The notes beneath the pieces were generated by a model. It was not told where the DNA came from and ran no database searches. It was given only the letters and a program-made list of their open reading frames with translations. Shown here piece after piece: positions 8,522 through 17,677 of a stretch of 54,227 bases of DNA (the first letter of the stretch is position 1; every line of letters begins with the position of its first letter). A program made the position numbers and the translations under genes. This stretch comes from Ahrensia sp. (lineage in GTDB: Bacteria > Pseudomonadota > Alphaproteobacteria > Rhizobiales > Rhizobiaceae). The DNA lies in the NCBI GenBank assembly GCA_002698425.1, contig NZXU01000051.1, forward strand, positions 1 to 54,227, in the 5' to 3' direction.

Positions 8522-9805
8522 ATGCTGGCCAATCCCTATCTTTCGGCCTCCGCCCTGACGGTCGCCCCGGTCAAGGCGCCGCTGACCGGCAAGGCCATGC
8601 CGCCGGGCTCGAAGTCGATCACCAATCGGGCGCTCCTGCTGGCCGCGCTCGCCAAGGGGCAGAGCCGGATCACCGGTGCGCTGAAGAGCGAAGATACCTC
8701 CCATATGGCGACAGCCATCCGGGCCATGGGCGTCGAGGTCGACGAGCCCGACGCGACCACATTCGTCGTTCGCAGCGAAGGCGGGCTGTCCGAGCCGGAC
8801 GCGCCGCTATTCCTCGGCAATGCCGGCACCGCGACACGATTCCTGACGGCCGCCGCAGCGACCGTTGACGGGACCGTCGTCGTCGACGGCGACAAGCACA
8901 TGCGCAAACGCCCGATCGGGCCGCTGGTCGAGGCGCTGCGCGAGATGGGCATCGATGCGGAATCGATCGGCGGCTATCCGCCGGTGACCATTCGCGGGCA
9001 GGGGGGCTTTCCCGGCGGCCGGGTCGAGATCGACGGCAGCCTCTCCAGCCAGTATGTCTCCGCCGTCTTGATGGCCGCGCCGCTTGCTGACGGTCCGGTC
9101 GAAATCGCGCTGACGGGGCCGCAGATCGGCGCGCGCGGCTATGTCGATCTGACGCTTGCGGCGATGCGTGCTTTCGGCGTGACCGCCGAACAGCGCGGCG
9201 CGGCGGAATGGCTTGTCGAGCCTGGCGCCTACAAGGCGACGGATTTCCTTGTCGAGCCCGATGCGTCGGCCGCGACCTATCTCTGGGCGGCCGAAAGGCT
9301 GACCGGCGGCGCAATCGACCTTGGCGTGCCGGCCGATGCGTTCACCCAGCCGGATGCGAAGGCGCGCGAGATCATCGCGGAGTTCCCTCGGATGCCTGCC
9401 GTGATCGAGGGATCGCAGATGCAGGACGCGATCCCGACGCTGGCGGTGCTGGCGGCCTACAATGAGCGGCCGGTGCGCTTCACCGGCATCGCCAATCTGC
9501 GCGTCAAGGAATGCGACCGGATCGCCGCGCTCTACAAGGGTCTCAACGGGATCAGGCAGGGTCTCGCCGGAGAAGAGGAAGACGACCTGATCGTCTACGG
9601 CGATCCGAAGCTCGCCGGCGCGACCGTTGACGCCGCGATCGACAGTTTCGCTGACCATCGCATCGCCATGAGTTTCGCGCTGGCCGGACTGAAGACGTGC
9701 GGTGTCACGATCCTCGATCCCGGCTGTGTGGCGAAAACCTTTCCCGCCTACTGGGATACGCTCGCCTCGCTCGGCGTGACGATGAAGATTGCCGAGGCGG
9801 CCTGA
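8522..9805 (+). CDS. aroA: 3-phosphoshikimate 1-carboxyvinyltransferase (EPSP synthase)
   Basis: Shikimate-pathway enzyme joining shikimate-3-phosphate and phosphoenolpyruvate; 427 aa. Family landmarks are GSKSITNRALLLAALA near 29-44, LFLGNAGTATRFL near 98-110, KRPIGPLVEAL, DGSLSSQYVSA, the catalytic Asp in QDAIPTLAVL and Glu in RVKECDR, and ADHRIAMSF. The PEP-site segment reads GTATRFL where the E. coli enzyme has GTAMRPL, so the position equivalent to Pro101 is Phe. The gene stands alone, not beside cmk and rpsA as is common in alphaproteobacteria, so it may be a second or replacing copy. Confidence 0.92.
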   Translation: MLANPYLSASALTVAPVKAPLTGKAMPPGSKSITNRALLLAALAKGQSRITGALKSEDTSHMATAIRAMGVEVDEPDATTFVVRSEGGLSEPDAPLFLGNAGTATRFLTAAAATVDGTVVVDGDKHMRKRPIGPLVEALREMGIDAESIGGYPPVTIRGQGGFPGGRVEIDGSLSSQYVSAVLMAAPLADGPVEIALTGPQIGARGYVDLTLAAMRAFGVTAEQRGAAEWLVEPGAYKATDFLVEPDASAATYLWAAERLTGGAIDLGVPADAFTQPDAKAREIIAEFPRMPAVIEGSQMQDAIPTLAVLAAYNERPVRFTGIANLRVKECDRIAALYKGLNGIRQGLAGEEEDDLIVYGDPKLAGATVDAAIDSFADHRIAMSFALAGLKTCGVTILDPGCVAKTFPAYWDTLASLGVTMKIAEAA

Positions 9806-9820
9806 CGGAGAAACGGTCGC

Positions 9821-10294
9821 TCAGGCCAGGCTGGCATCTATGCCCACATTCGGCCGGTCGATGATCTCGCGCAGCGCAAAGGACGAGTTGATCTTGACTA
9901 CATGCGGCAGGGACGAAAGCCAGTCGCGGTGGATCCGCTCGTAGTCGGCAAGATCCTTCGCGGCGACGCGCAATATGTAATCGTACTCGCCGCTCATCAG
10001 GTAGCAGACCAGCACGTTGGGACAGCGCCTGACCGCCTCCTCGAATTCGCGCAATGTCTTCTGGAACTGGCCGGAAAGCGAGATATGCACGATGACCGTC
10101 ATCGTGTAGCCGAGCGCCTTGTTGGAAACGCGGGCATGGTAGCCGCGGATGGCCCCCGATTTCTCCAGATTGTCGAGCCGGCGCGAGCAGGCGGACGGCG
10201 ACAGGCCGACCTTTTCGGCGAGCGCCGCATTCGACATGCGGCCATCGGTCTGAAGCACGGTCAGGATCGCGAGATCAATCGAATCGAGTTGCAT
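9821..10294 (-). CDS. Lrp/AsnC-family transcriptional regulator
   Basis: DNA-binding regulator of 157 aa with the Lrp layout: an N-terminal helix-turn-helix (about 5-55, NAALAEKVGLSPSACSRRL) and a C-terminal RAM domain (about 65-150, YLMSGEYDYILRV) for amino-acid sensing and oligomerisation. It is divergent from alanine dehydrogenase, an arrangement typical of AldR-like regulators that activate ald in response to alanine, so that role is likely but inferred. The start at 10294 is where homology begins, although the open frame runs much further upstream through ald as an antisense artefact. Confidence 0.88.
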   Translation of the reverse strand: MQLDSIDLAILTVLQTDGRMSNAALAEKVGLSPSACSRRLDNLEKSGAIRGYHARVSNKALGYTMTVIVHISLSGQFQKTLREFEEAVRRCPNVLVCYLMSGEYDYILRVAAKDLADYERIHRDWLSSLPHVVKINSSFALREIIDRPNVGIDASLA

Positions 10295-10327
10295 GCGTGC
10301 AATCTTTCGTCGGTTTGGAATGCTCTG

Positions 10328-10344
10328 TTGCAATAATATGCGAA
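10328..10344. promoter_or_regulatory. Candidate Lrp-type operator
   Basis: TTGCAATAATATGCGAA is an AT-centred imperfect palindrome (TTGCA/TGCGAA arms) in the 147 bp between the lrp-like gene and ald. Lrp-family sites usually have this shape, so it is the best operator candidate for control of both genes. Confidence 0.45.
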
Positions 10345-10441
10345 AAGGCGGTCTGGCGCATCCCCACTTTGCAAGGACATTCGCAGCGGTTTCGATGATC
10401 ATGTCCGTCAGGAGCAATGCCGGATCATCAGGGAGAAAACG

Positions 10442-11560
10442 ATGCGCGTCGGTTGTCCGAAGGAAATCAAGAACCACGAATACCGGGTCGGTCTGACGCC
10501 GGGTTCGGTGCGGGAATATGTCGCCAACGGCCACACCGTCATCGTCGAAACCGGCGCCGGTCTCGGCATCGACGCCGATGACGCCGCCTATGTCGCCGCC
10601 GGCGCGAAGATCGTCAAGACGGCGGAAGAGGTCTTCGCCCAGTCCGACATGATCGTGAAGGTGAAGGAGCCGCAGCCGTCGGAATGGGCGATGCTGCGCG
10701 ACGACCAGATCCTCTACACCTATCTGCACCTCGCGCCCGATCCGGCGCAGACAAAAGGCTTGGTCGAAAGCGGCTGCACCGCCGTCGCCTACGAGACCAT
10801 CACCGACGACCGCGGCGGCCTGCCGCTGCTTGCGCCGATGTCGGAAGTCGCCGGCCGCATGGCGATCCAGGCCTCGGCCACCGCACTGCAAAAGGCGCAT
10901 GGCGGCCACGGCATCCTGCTCGGCGGCGTGCCGGGCGTCCTGCCGGCCAAGGTCGTCGTTCTCGGCGGCGGCGTCGTCGGCCTCAACGCGGCCAAGATGG
11001 CCGTCGGCCTCGGCGCGGATGTGTCGATCATCGACCGTTCGATCCCGCGCCTGCGCGAACTCGACAATATTTTCAATGGCCGCGTCCACACCCGCTACTC
11101 GACGATCGAGGCTCTGGAAGAGGAGGTCTTCTCCGCCGACGCCGTGATCGGCGCCGTGCTGATCCCGGGCGCCGCGGCGCCGAAGCTGGTGACGCGCGAG
11201 ATGCTCGGCGGCATGAAGAAGGGCGCGGTCCTGTGCGATGTCGCCATCGACCAGGGCGGTTGCTTCGAAACCTCGAAGGCGACCACGCATTCCGAGCCGA
11301 CCTACGAGATCGACGGCATCATCCATTATTGCGTCGCCAACATGCCGGGCGCGGTGCCGGTCACTTCGGCCAAGGCGCTCAACAATGCGACGCTGCAGTA
11401 TGGCCTGATGCTGGCCAACAAGGGCCTGAAGGCGCTGGTCGACGAACCGCATCTGCGCAACGGCCTCAATGTCCATCGCGGCCGGATTACCAACAAGGCG
11501 GTTGCCGACGCCCTCGGTTACGAGATGGCTGCACCGCAGGACGCGCTGAAGGTCGCCTGA
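10442..11560 (+). CDS. ald: Alanine dehydrogenase
   Basis: NAD-dependent enzyme interconverting L-alanine and pyruvate plus ammonia; 372 aa, the standard length. The N-terminus [20 protein letters not shown] is diagnostic. Substrate and catalytic residues K75 (VKVKEP) and H96 (YLHLA) are present, the NAD fold shows [13 protein letters not shown] near 177-189, and the C-terminus has the family [19 protein letters not shown] stretch. GGGAG sits 7 nt before the ATG. Probably controlled by the divergent Lrp-type regulator. It ends at a strong terminator. Confidence 0.95.
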   Translation: MRVGCPKEIKNHEYRVGLTPGSVREYVANGHTVIVETGAGLGIDADDAAYVAAGAKIVKTAEEVFAQSDMIVKVKEPQPSEWAMLRDDQILYTYLHLAPDPAQTKGLVESGCTAVAYETITDDRGGLPLLAPMSEVAGRMAIQASATALQKAHGGHGILLGGVPGVLPAKVVVLGGGVVGLNAAKMAVGLGADVSIIDRSIPRLRELDNIFNGRVHTRYSTIEALEEEVFSADAVIGAVLIPGAAAPKLVTREMLGGMKKGAVLCDVAIDQGGCFETSKATTHSEPTYEIDGIIHYCVANMPGAVPVTSAKALNNATLQYGLMLANKGLKALVDEPHLRNGLNVHRGRITNKAVADALGYEMAAPQDALKVA

Positions 11561-11575
11561 CAGGCCGACAGCGCG

Positions 11576-11611
11576 ATACGGCCGGTCGAGAGAGGTCACG
11601 ACCGGCCGTAT
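11576..11611. terminator. Bidirectional terminator, ald / DUF1203 gene
   Basis: ATACGGCCGGTCG (11576-11588) is perfectly complementary to 11599-11611 around a 10 nt loop, then TTGTTTT on the plus strand. It lies between two convergent genes and can serve ald directly; the minus-strand side lacks a clean T-run. Confidence 0.75.
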
Positions 11612-11639
11612 TTGTTTTCAGAACAGAGCCCCGTCGATA

Positions 11640-12113
11640 TCAGGCGCGTTCGATGCGCGCCTGGTAGCAATTGTTGGTCGCCGAGCGGACATGGACATAG
11701 GCGATCGCCGGATCCTGGAAGAGCTCGCGGGCGTAGGCCTCGATCCTGGGCTGCGGCACGACCTTTCCCGAGCCATAGACGATCCGGTCGTCGCGGCCAT
11801 AGCCGCGCAGCAGATAGCGCGGCGATTGGTGCAGGACGTCCGGAACCTGCGGTCCCGGCTCCATGACCTCGCATTCGCGGGCGTGAAGGAAGATCGGCCC
11901 TGTTTCCGCGAAGGGCTGATGGCTCGGGAAGGGACGCCAGGCGAGAATGAGATAGTCCTCGCCCGCTTCGATGTTTTTCATGCAATGCCGGCACGGCATG
12001 CCGTCACCGTCGGAGACGGCTTTCGTCGGCTGTTGGCCATAGGCGTCCGGGCCGCCGCGCTGGATGGCGCGGGCCGCCCCGGTGTCGATTGCGAAAAAGG
12101 TGAGGCGGTCCAT
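11640..12113 (-). CDS. DUF1203-family protein
   Basis: Cytosolic protein of 157 aa whose body matches the DUF1203 family (PF06718): PCRHCMKNIEAGEDYLILAWRPF, then ETGPIFLHARECE, and a C-terminal YVHVRSATNNCYQARIER. The function of the family is unknown; the CRHC pair and later Cys/His could bind metal, which is inference. The start at 12113 is chosen because GGAG lies 7 nt upstream of that ATG, while the ATG at 12149 has none. Monocistronic, convergent with ald. Confidence 0.78.
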   Translation of the reverse strand: MDRLTFFAIDTGAARAIQRGGPDAYGQQPTKAVSDGDGMPCRHCMKNIEAGEDYLILAWRPFPSHQPFAETGPIFLHARECEVMEPGPQVPDVLHQSPRYLLRGYGRDDRIVYGSGKVVPQPRIEAYARELFQDPAIAYVHVRSATNNCYQARIERA

Positions 12114-12121
12114 CGCGGGCT

Positions 12122-12165
12122 CCAGAGCTCTGGACCGGTCCCCGATCATGAAGACTCATGATCGG
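12122..12165. repeat. Cluster of perfect palindromes
   Basis: Three palindromes lie in a row: CCAGAGCTCTGG (12122-12133), ACCGGT (12134-12139), and a 10 bp stem CCGATCATGA/TCATGATCGG (12142-12151 and 12156-12165) with a 4 nt loop. They start 9 bp upstream of the DUF1203 start and are not followed by a T-run in either direction. They may be an operator, an mRNA leader structure or a small interspersed repeat. Confidence 0.45.
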
Positions 12166-12316
12166 AAAGGTTACCGGTCCCAATGAAAAAGCTGGCGCGG
12201 CATTTTGCCGATCTGATTGCTACAATCAGAGCTCACGCCGCGCCGGTCGATGGACGGATAGAATAACGGGCGGCGGTTGTCCGCCACCCGATTCATGCGG
12301 GGTCAGTGCCGCGCGA

Positions 12317-12892
12317 TCAGTACATCGTCACGAAGTCGGTGACGCGCCGCAGCGTGACGCGGCGATTGCGCCATTCGGCGGCCGGCGTCGGCACGAGCAG
12401 GTAGTCCTCGCCATAGCCGATCGTGTCGAGCGCGCGGTAGGGAACGCCGAAATACTGGACCAGCACCTGGGCGAGCGATGCGGCGCGGGCTTCGGAGAGA
12501 GCCTGGTTGGCGTAGCGCGACCCGACGGCGTCGGTATGGCCCTCGATCAGGAACCTCTCGTGATGATTGCCCTGCAGGATATTGTTGATCGCGATGGCGA
12601 TCTGCTCGACCTTCCAGCGTTGGCCTGCGGGGATGGCGGCGGAGCCGAAGGCGAAGTTGATCGACTGGATGTCGATGGACGGCGCCATGTGGCGCAGCCG
12701 CGGGGTGCGCTTGAACTGTTCGATGGTGACGCGCGCTTTCGGCGCGATCTTCTGCTGCGGCGGACGCTTCAGCTGGCGCAGGATCGTGGCTGCGTCCGGC
12801 GTCGACTGGGCGAAGGCGGTTTCGGTCAGGGCGGGGATCAGGGCCGCCGCACCGGCGGCAGCGGCGGATCTCAGAAAGTTGCGGCGGTTCAT
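12317..12892 (-). CDS. OmpA-domain exported protein
   Basis: Exported protein of 191 aa with a Tat-like N-terminus (NRRNFLRSAAAAG, then a hydrophobic run to about residue 28, TAFAQ cleavage). The C-terminal OmpA-like peptidoglycan-binding domain (about 70-185) shows SINFAFGSAAI, FLIEGHTDAVGSRYANQALSEARA and the closing EWRNRRVTL. There is no beta-barrel, so it is a periplasmic peptidoglycan-binding protein rather than a porin. AAGGAG precedes the ATG at 12892. It does not overlap neighbours. Confidence 0.87.
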   Translation of the reverse strand: MNRRNFLRSAAAAGAAALIPALTETAFAQSTPDAATILRQLKRPPQQKIAPKARVTIEQFKRTPRLRHMAPSIDIQSINFAFGSAAIPAGQRWKVEQIAIAINNILQGNHHERFLIEGHTDAVGSRYANQALSEARAASLAQVLVQYFGVPYRALDTIGYGEDYLLVPTPAAEWRNRRVTLRRVTDFVTMY

Positions 12893-12966
12893 GACACACT
12901 CCTTGGGGTTCGATGTCGTGTGTCAGGGTTAGCCCTCCATGGATGAACCGGGCTTGAACGGCGCGT

Positions 12967-13539
12967 TCAGCCTTTCGGCAGCGCTGCTTCGGCGAGGCCG
13001 TGGATCTCCTTTTTCGTCAGGGGGCGGATTTTCCCCGGGGCCTGTCTGTAGGGCACGAAGCCGAGCTTCTGGTAGAGCGACAGCGCGGCCGGGTGATCCA
13101 GCGTACAGGTATTGACGGTGATCTTCTCCGGGCCGTTCGCCCAGCACGCCTCGATCGCCCGCGACAGGAACCATCGGCCGAGCCCTCGGCCCGCCGCATG
13201 CGGCATCAGGCCGAAATAGGCGAGATCGGTCGCTGCGGGGTCGGCTCGGTTGATCTCGAAGAAGCCGGCCGGCGCGCCGTCGAGATAGAGCACATAGATC
13301 TCGGTCGTGTCGGCATGGATGGCGGCGAGCAGCGTCTCGTCATCCATGCGCAGCCGGTATTCCCAGTTCCAGGCATACCCCACCTGCAGTTGCAGGAAGC
13401 GATAAAAAGCGAGCTGCGGCCTCTCGGCATGCAGGATCGCCGCGTTGACCCCGAGCGGCAGCGGATAGCGCTTCGCCGGCATCGTGGTCATTTCAAGAAA
13501 GGTGATGGTCGTGTCGAGCGATCGGGCGCGGGAGTTCAT
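12967..13539 (-). CDS. GNAT-family N-acetyltransferase
   Basis: Acetyl-CoA-dependent acyltransferase of 190 aa. The GNAT core is visible at about 80-165: the beta4 strand ending ATDLAYFGLMP, the acetyl-CoA loop AAGRGLGRWFLSRAI (R/Q-x-x-G-x-G/A motif), then TVNTCTLDHPAALSLYQKLGF. The substrate is not known. The start at 13539 is 9 nt beyond the sseA stop, with AGGA just before it, which suggests co-transcription with sseA. Later in-frame ATGs at 13491 and 13482 are possible starts too. Confidence 0.82.
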   Translation of the reverse strand: MNSRARSLDTTITFLEMTTMPAKRYPLPLGVNAAILHAERPQLAFYRFLQLQVGYAWNWEYRLRMDDETLLAAIHADTTEIYVLYLDGAPAGFFEINRADPAATDLAYFGLMPHAAGRGLGRWFLSRAIEACWANGPEKITVNTCTLDHPAALSLYQKLGFVPYRQAPGKIRPLTKKEIHGLAEAALPKG

Positions 13540-13547
13540 GGTCCTGA

Positions 13548-14405
13548 TCAGCCCTTCGCCGGCCCCGTTTCGACCGGCGTATCGTCGCGGGATCCCCATT
13601 CCGTCCACGAGCCGTCGTAAAGCCTGTGGCTCGTCGCGCCGACCGATTCCAGCGCCAGCGAGATGACCGCGGCGGTCACGCCGGACCCGCAGGACGTGAC
13701 GACCGGATGGGCCGGGTCGATGCCGGCTTCGCTCAGTACCTGGCGCAGCCCGTCGATGTCCTTCAGGTAGCCGCCCTCCGAAAACGTCGGTGTCGGCGCG
13801 TTGCGCGCGCCAGGCATGTGGCCGGATCGTATGCCGGGACGCGGCTCCGGCTCCTCGCCGGTGAACCGGCCGGCCGGCCGGGCGTCCGCGATCTGGCTCG
13901 ACCCGTCCTTGACGATCGTCATCATGTCGGCAAGCGAGGCGACCTTCGAAGCGTCGAACTTGGGCAGGAAGGCCGTGGAGGCGATCTTGGTCGGCGTCGC
14001 GGTGACGATATGGCCGTCCTTCTTCCAGTTGTCGAAGCCGCCATCGAGGAGGAAGACCTTGTGCGCGCCCATGACGCGGAACAGCCACCAGACGCGCGGC
14101 GCGGAAAACATGCCCGGCCCGTCATAGACGACGATCGTGTCCTCGCGCGAAATGCCCATCGCGCTGGCATGCTGTTCGAAGACCGAGGGCGAGGGCAGGG
14201 TATGCGGCAAGTCGCTGTCGGGATCGACCACGGCGTCCTGGTCAAAAAAGACCGCGCCCGGAATATGCGCCGCATCATATTCGGCGCGTGCGTCGCGGTT
14301 CTGCGCCGGCAGATACCAGGAGCCGTCGACGATCGACAGGCCGGGATCCTTGAGATGTTTCACCAGCCATTCCGGCGAGACGACAAACGGGCTTTTTTCG
14401 CTCAC
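13548..14405 (-). CDS. sseA: 3-mercaptopyruvate sulfurtransferase
   Basis: Two-domain rhodanese, 285 aa, moving sulfur from 3-mercaptopyruvate to acceptors such as cyanide or thiols. An inactive N-terminal rhodanese repeat (about 10-135) precedes the catalytic repeat with C239 in the loop CGSGVTA, the signature of mercaptopyruvate rather than thiosulfate enzymes. Starts at GTG (14405) with AAAGGTG upstream. It lies 115 bp downstream of alaX and cysK on the same strand, consistent with a cysteine/sulfur-related operon, and is followed closely by a GNAT gene. Confidence 0.9.
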   Translation of the reverse strand: MSEKSPFVVSPEWLVKHLKDPGLSIVDGSWYLPAQNRDARAEYDAAHIPGAVFFDQDAVVDPDSDLPHTLPSPSVFEQHASAMGISREDTIVVYDGPGMFSAPRVWWLFRVMGAHKVFLLDGGFDNWKKDGHIVTATPTKIASTAFLPKFDASKVASLADMMTIVKDGSSQIADARPAGRFTGEEPEPRPGIRSGHMPGARNAPTPTFSEGGYLKDIDGLRQVLSEAGIDPAHPVVTSCGSGVTAAVISLALESVGATSHRLYDGSWTEWGSRDDTPVETGPAKG

Positions 14406-14519
14406 GGGCGCACCTTTTCACATAACAGACGGGCGGAATGCCGCGTGCCATAAAGGCAGGAGTGACGGTCGGAACGCAAGGGGGCGGCCAGCCCCTGCCG
14501 CTGATTCCGCTTTTGCGGC

Positions 14520-15263
14520 TCAGGCTGCCGGCAGCGGACCGAAGCGGATGCGGAAACGGCGGTTCTCGCGGCCCTTCTTCTCGATCTTGCCGATATGGAT
14601 GTCGCCAACTTCCTGCGTCTCTGTGACATGGGTGCCGCCGCAGGGCTGGGAATCGACGGAGGCGTCCTTGCCGATGCAGACGAGGCGGATCGAGCCGCTG
14701 CCGGTGGGCGGACGGACGTTCTTCGATTTGACCAGACCCGGATTGGCGGCGAGGTCCGCGTCGGAGATGGTCTCAACATAGATCGGGTGGTTGGCGGCGA
14801 CGAGCGCCATCAGCTTTTCGCTGATCGCGGCCTTGTCATTGTCGAATTCCGGGATGTCGAAATCGACGCGGCTTTCCTCCTCGCCGACGGACGCGCCGGT
14901 GATCGGATAGGGGCACACCACCGTCAGCAGGTGGCAGGCCGTGTGCATGCGCATCAGCTTGTAACGGCGGTCCCAGTCGATATGCAGCGTCAGCTTCTCG
15001 CCGGTCTCCGGCACCGGCTGGTCGGGCGCGGGGACATGGATGATCTCGTCCTTGGTCTCGCCGCAGACGGTCGCCGCGATCTCGATTTTCGAACCGTCTT
15101 CGCGTTCGAAAAAGCCGGTATCGCCCGGCTGGCCGCCGGAGGTCGCATAAAAGCAGGTCTGGTCGAGAATTATGCCGCCGCGCTCATTGACCGCGAGCAC
15201 GGTTCCCTCCGCGACGGACTGATAGGCGTCGGCGCGGAAGAGCGCCTTGACGGAATGGGCCAT
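14520..15263 (-). CDS. Alanyl-tRNA editing protein AlaX
   Basis: Stand-alone trans-editing hydrolase that clears mischarged Ser- or Gly-tRNA(Ala); 247 aa, the medium AlaX type. It has the glycine-rich motif SGGQPGDTG (42-50) and the zinc ligands H107 and H111 (HTACH), C208 and H212 (CGGTH). The ATG at 15263 shares one base with the TAA of cysK (TAATG), so translation is likely coupled. Pairing a serine-editing factor with cysteine synthase on one mRNA is suggestive but no functional link is proven. Confidence 0.9.
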   Translation of the reverse strand: MAHSVKALFRADAYQSVAEGTVLAVNERGGIILDQTCFYATSGGQPGDTGFFEREDGSKIEIAATVCGETKDEIIHVPAPDQPVPETGEKLTLHIDWDRRYKLMRMHTACHLLTVVCPYPITGASVGEEESRVDFDIPEFDNDKAAISEKLMALVAANHPIYVETISDADLAANPGLVKSKNVRPPTGSGSIRLVCIGKDASVDSQPCGGTHVTETQEVGDIHIGKIEKKGRENRRFRIRFGPLPAA

Positions 15264-16297
15264 TATTCCACGTCCTCGAAGGGCACGTCATATTCGGTCC
15301 GGGTCTCCATCCATGCCGGCACCGGAAGGTTCTTGCCGCGCAGGAACTCCGGATTGAAAAGTTTTGACTGGTAGCGATTGCCGTAATCGCAGAGCACGGT
15401 GACGATCGTATGGCCCGGGCCCATCTCCTTCGCCATGGCTATCGCGCCGGCGATGTTGATGCCGGTCGAGCCGCCCATCACAAGGCCTTCCTCCTGCGCA
15501 AGGTCGAAGATGATCTTCAGCGCTTCGTCGTCGGAAAGCCGGTATGCGAAGTCCGGTGTGAATCCTTCCAGATTGGCGGTGATGCGGCCCTGGCCGATCC
15601 CCTCGGTGATCGACGATCCTTCCGATTTGAACTCGCCGGTCTTGTAATAGGAATATAGCGCCGCGCCCATCGGGTCGGCCAGGCCGATCTTGATGTCGGG
15701 CCGTTTCTCGCGGAGCCCCTCGGCGACGCCGGCAAGCGTGCCGCCGGAGCCGACTGCGCAGATGAAGCCGTCGACCATGCCGCCCGTGTCGCGCCAGATC
15801 TCCGGAGCCGTGGTTTCCACATGCGCCTGCCGGTTGATGACATTGTCGAACTGGTTGGCCCAGATCGCGCCGTTCGGCTCGGATGCGGCCAGCTGTTCGG
15901 CGAGCCGGCCGGAGACGCGGACATAGTTGTTGGGATTGCGGTAGGGGACGGCCGGAACCTCGATCAGCTCGGCGCCATAGAGCCGGATCGCGTCTTTCTT
16001 TTCCTGCGACTGGGTTTCCGGAATGACGATCACCGCCCTGTAGCCCAACGCGCGCGCGACCATGGAGAGCCCGATGCCGGTATTACCGGCGGTGCCCTCG
16101 ACGATGACCCCGCCCGGCTTCAGCAGGCCTTTTTCCTCGGCGTCGCGGATAATGAAAAGCGCGGCGCGGTCCTTCACCGACTGGCCGGGATTGAGGAATT
16201 CGGCCTTGCCGAGAATCGTGCAGCCCGTTTCCTCCGACGCGCGTTTTAGCTTGATCAGCGGCGTGTTGCCGATGGTCTCGAGCACCGAATTGAACAT
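15263..16297 (-). CDS. cysK: Cysteine synthase A
   Basis: PLP enzyme making cysteine from O-acetylserine and sulfide; 344 aa. The PLP lysine is K42 in GQSVKDRA, followed by EGTAGNTGIGLS (67-78), the phosphate loop VGSGGTLAGV, and GGSTGIN near the C-terminus. A C-terminal tail beyond the usual 310 residues (YQSKLFNPEFLRGKNLPVPA) matches the longer alphaproteobacterial form. The start at 16297 follows AAGGA. The frame stays open upstream but without homology. Head of a leftward cluster with alaX. Confidence 0.92.
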   Translation of the reverse strand: MFNSVLETIGNTPLIKLKRASEETGCTILGKAEFLNPGQSVKDRAALFIIRDAEEKGLLKPGGVIVEGTAGNTGIGLSMVARALGYRAVIVIPETQSQEKKDAIRLYGAELIEVPAVPYRNPNNYVRVSGRLAEQLAASEPNGAIWANQFDNVINRQAHVETTAPEIWRDTGGMVDGFICAVGSGGTLAGVAEGLREKRPDIKIGLADPMGAALYSYYKTGEFKSEGSSITEGIGQGRITANLEGFTPDFAYRLSDDEALKIIFDLAQEEGLVMGGSTGINIAGAIAMAKEMGPGHTIVTVLCDYGNRYQSKLFNPEFLRGKNLPVPAWMETRTEYDVPFEDVE

Positions 16298-16516
16298 GAT
16301 CCGTCCTTGATGTTTTTGCAGACAGTATGGTTTCGGTATCGGCGCTTCAAGGCACAACTCCTTCTGCGGGAACCCGAATAGGCGGATTTCTTTTGCGGCA
16401 AATTCGCTTGCGGCGCATTGGCGCGCACCATCACGGCCGCGGACGCCGGATGCGGCGATTGCGGGCCGGACGTCTTTTCCTATAGTCGGCGAGTCACGAA
16501 GCATGCGGGTGGACGG

Positions 16517-17674
<1,158 letters not shown>

Positions 17675-17677
17675 GGT

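Noticed and set aside
9821..11599. Fused 592-codon frame joining the Lrp-type regulator to sequence antisense to ald
   Set aside because: Homology to Lrp begins at 10294; the upstream part is antisense to a clear alanine dehydrogenase.
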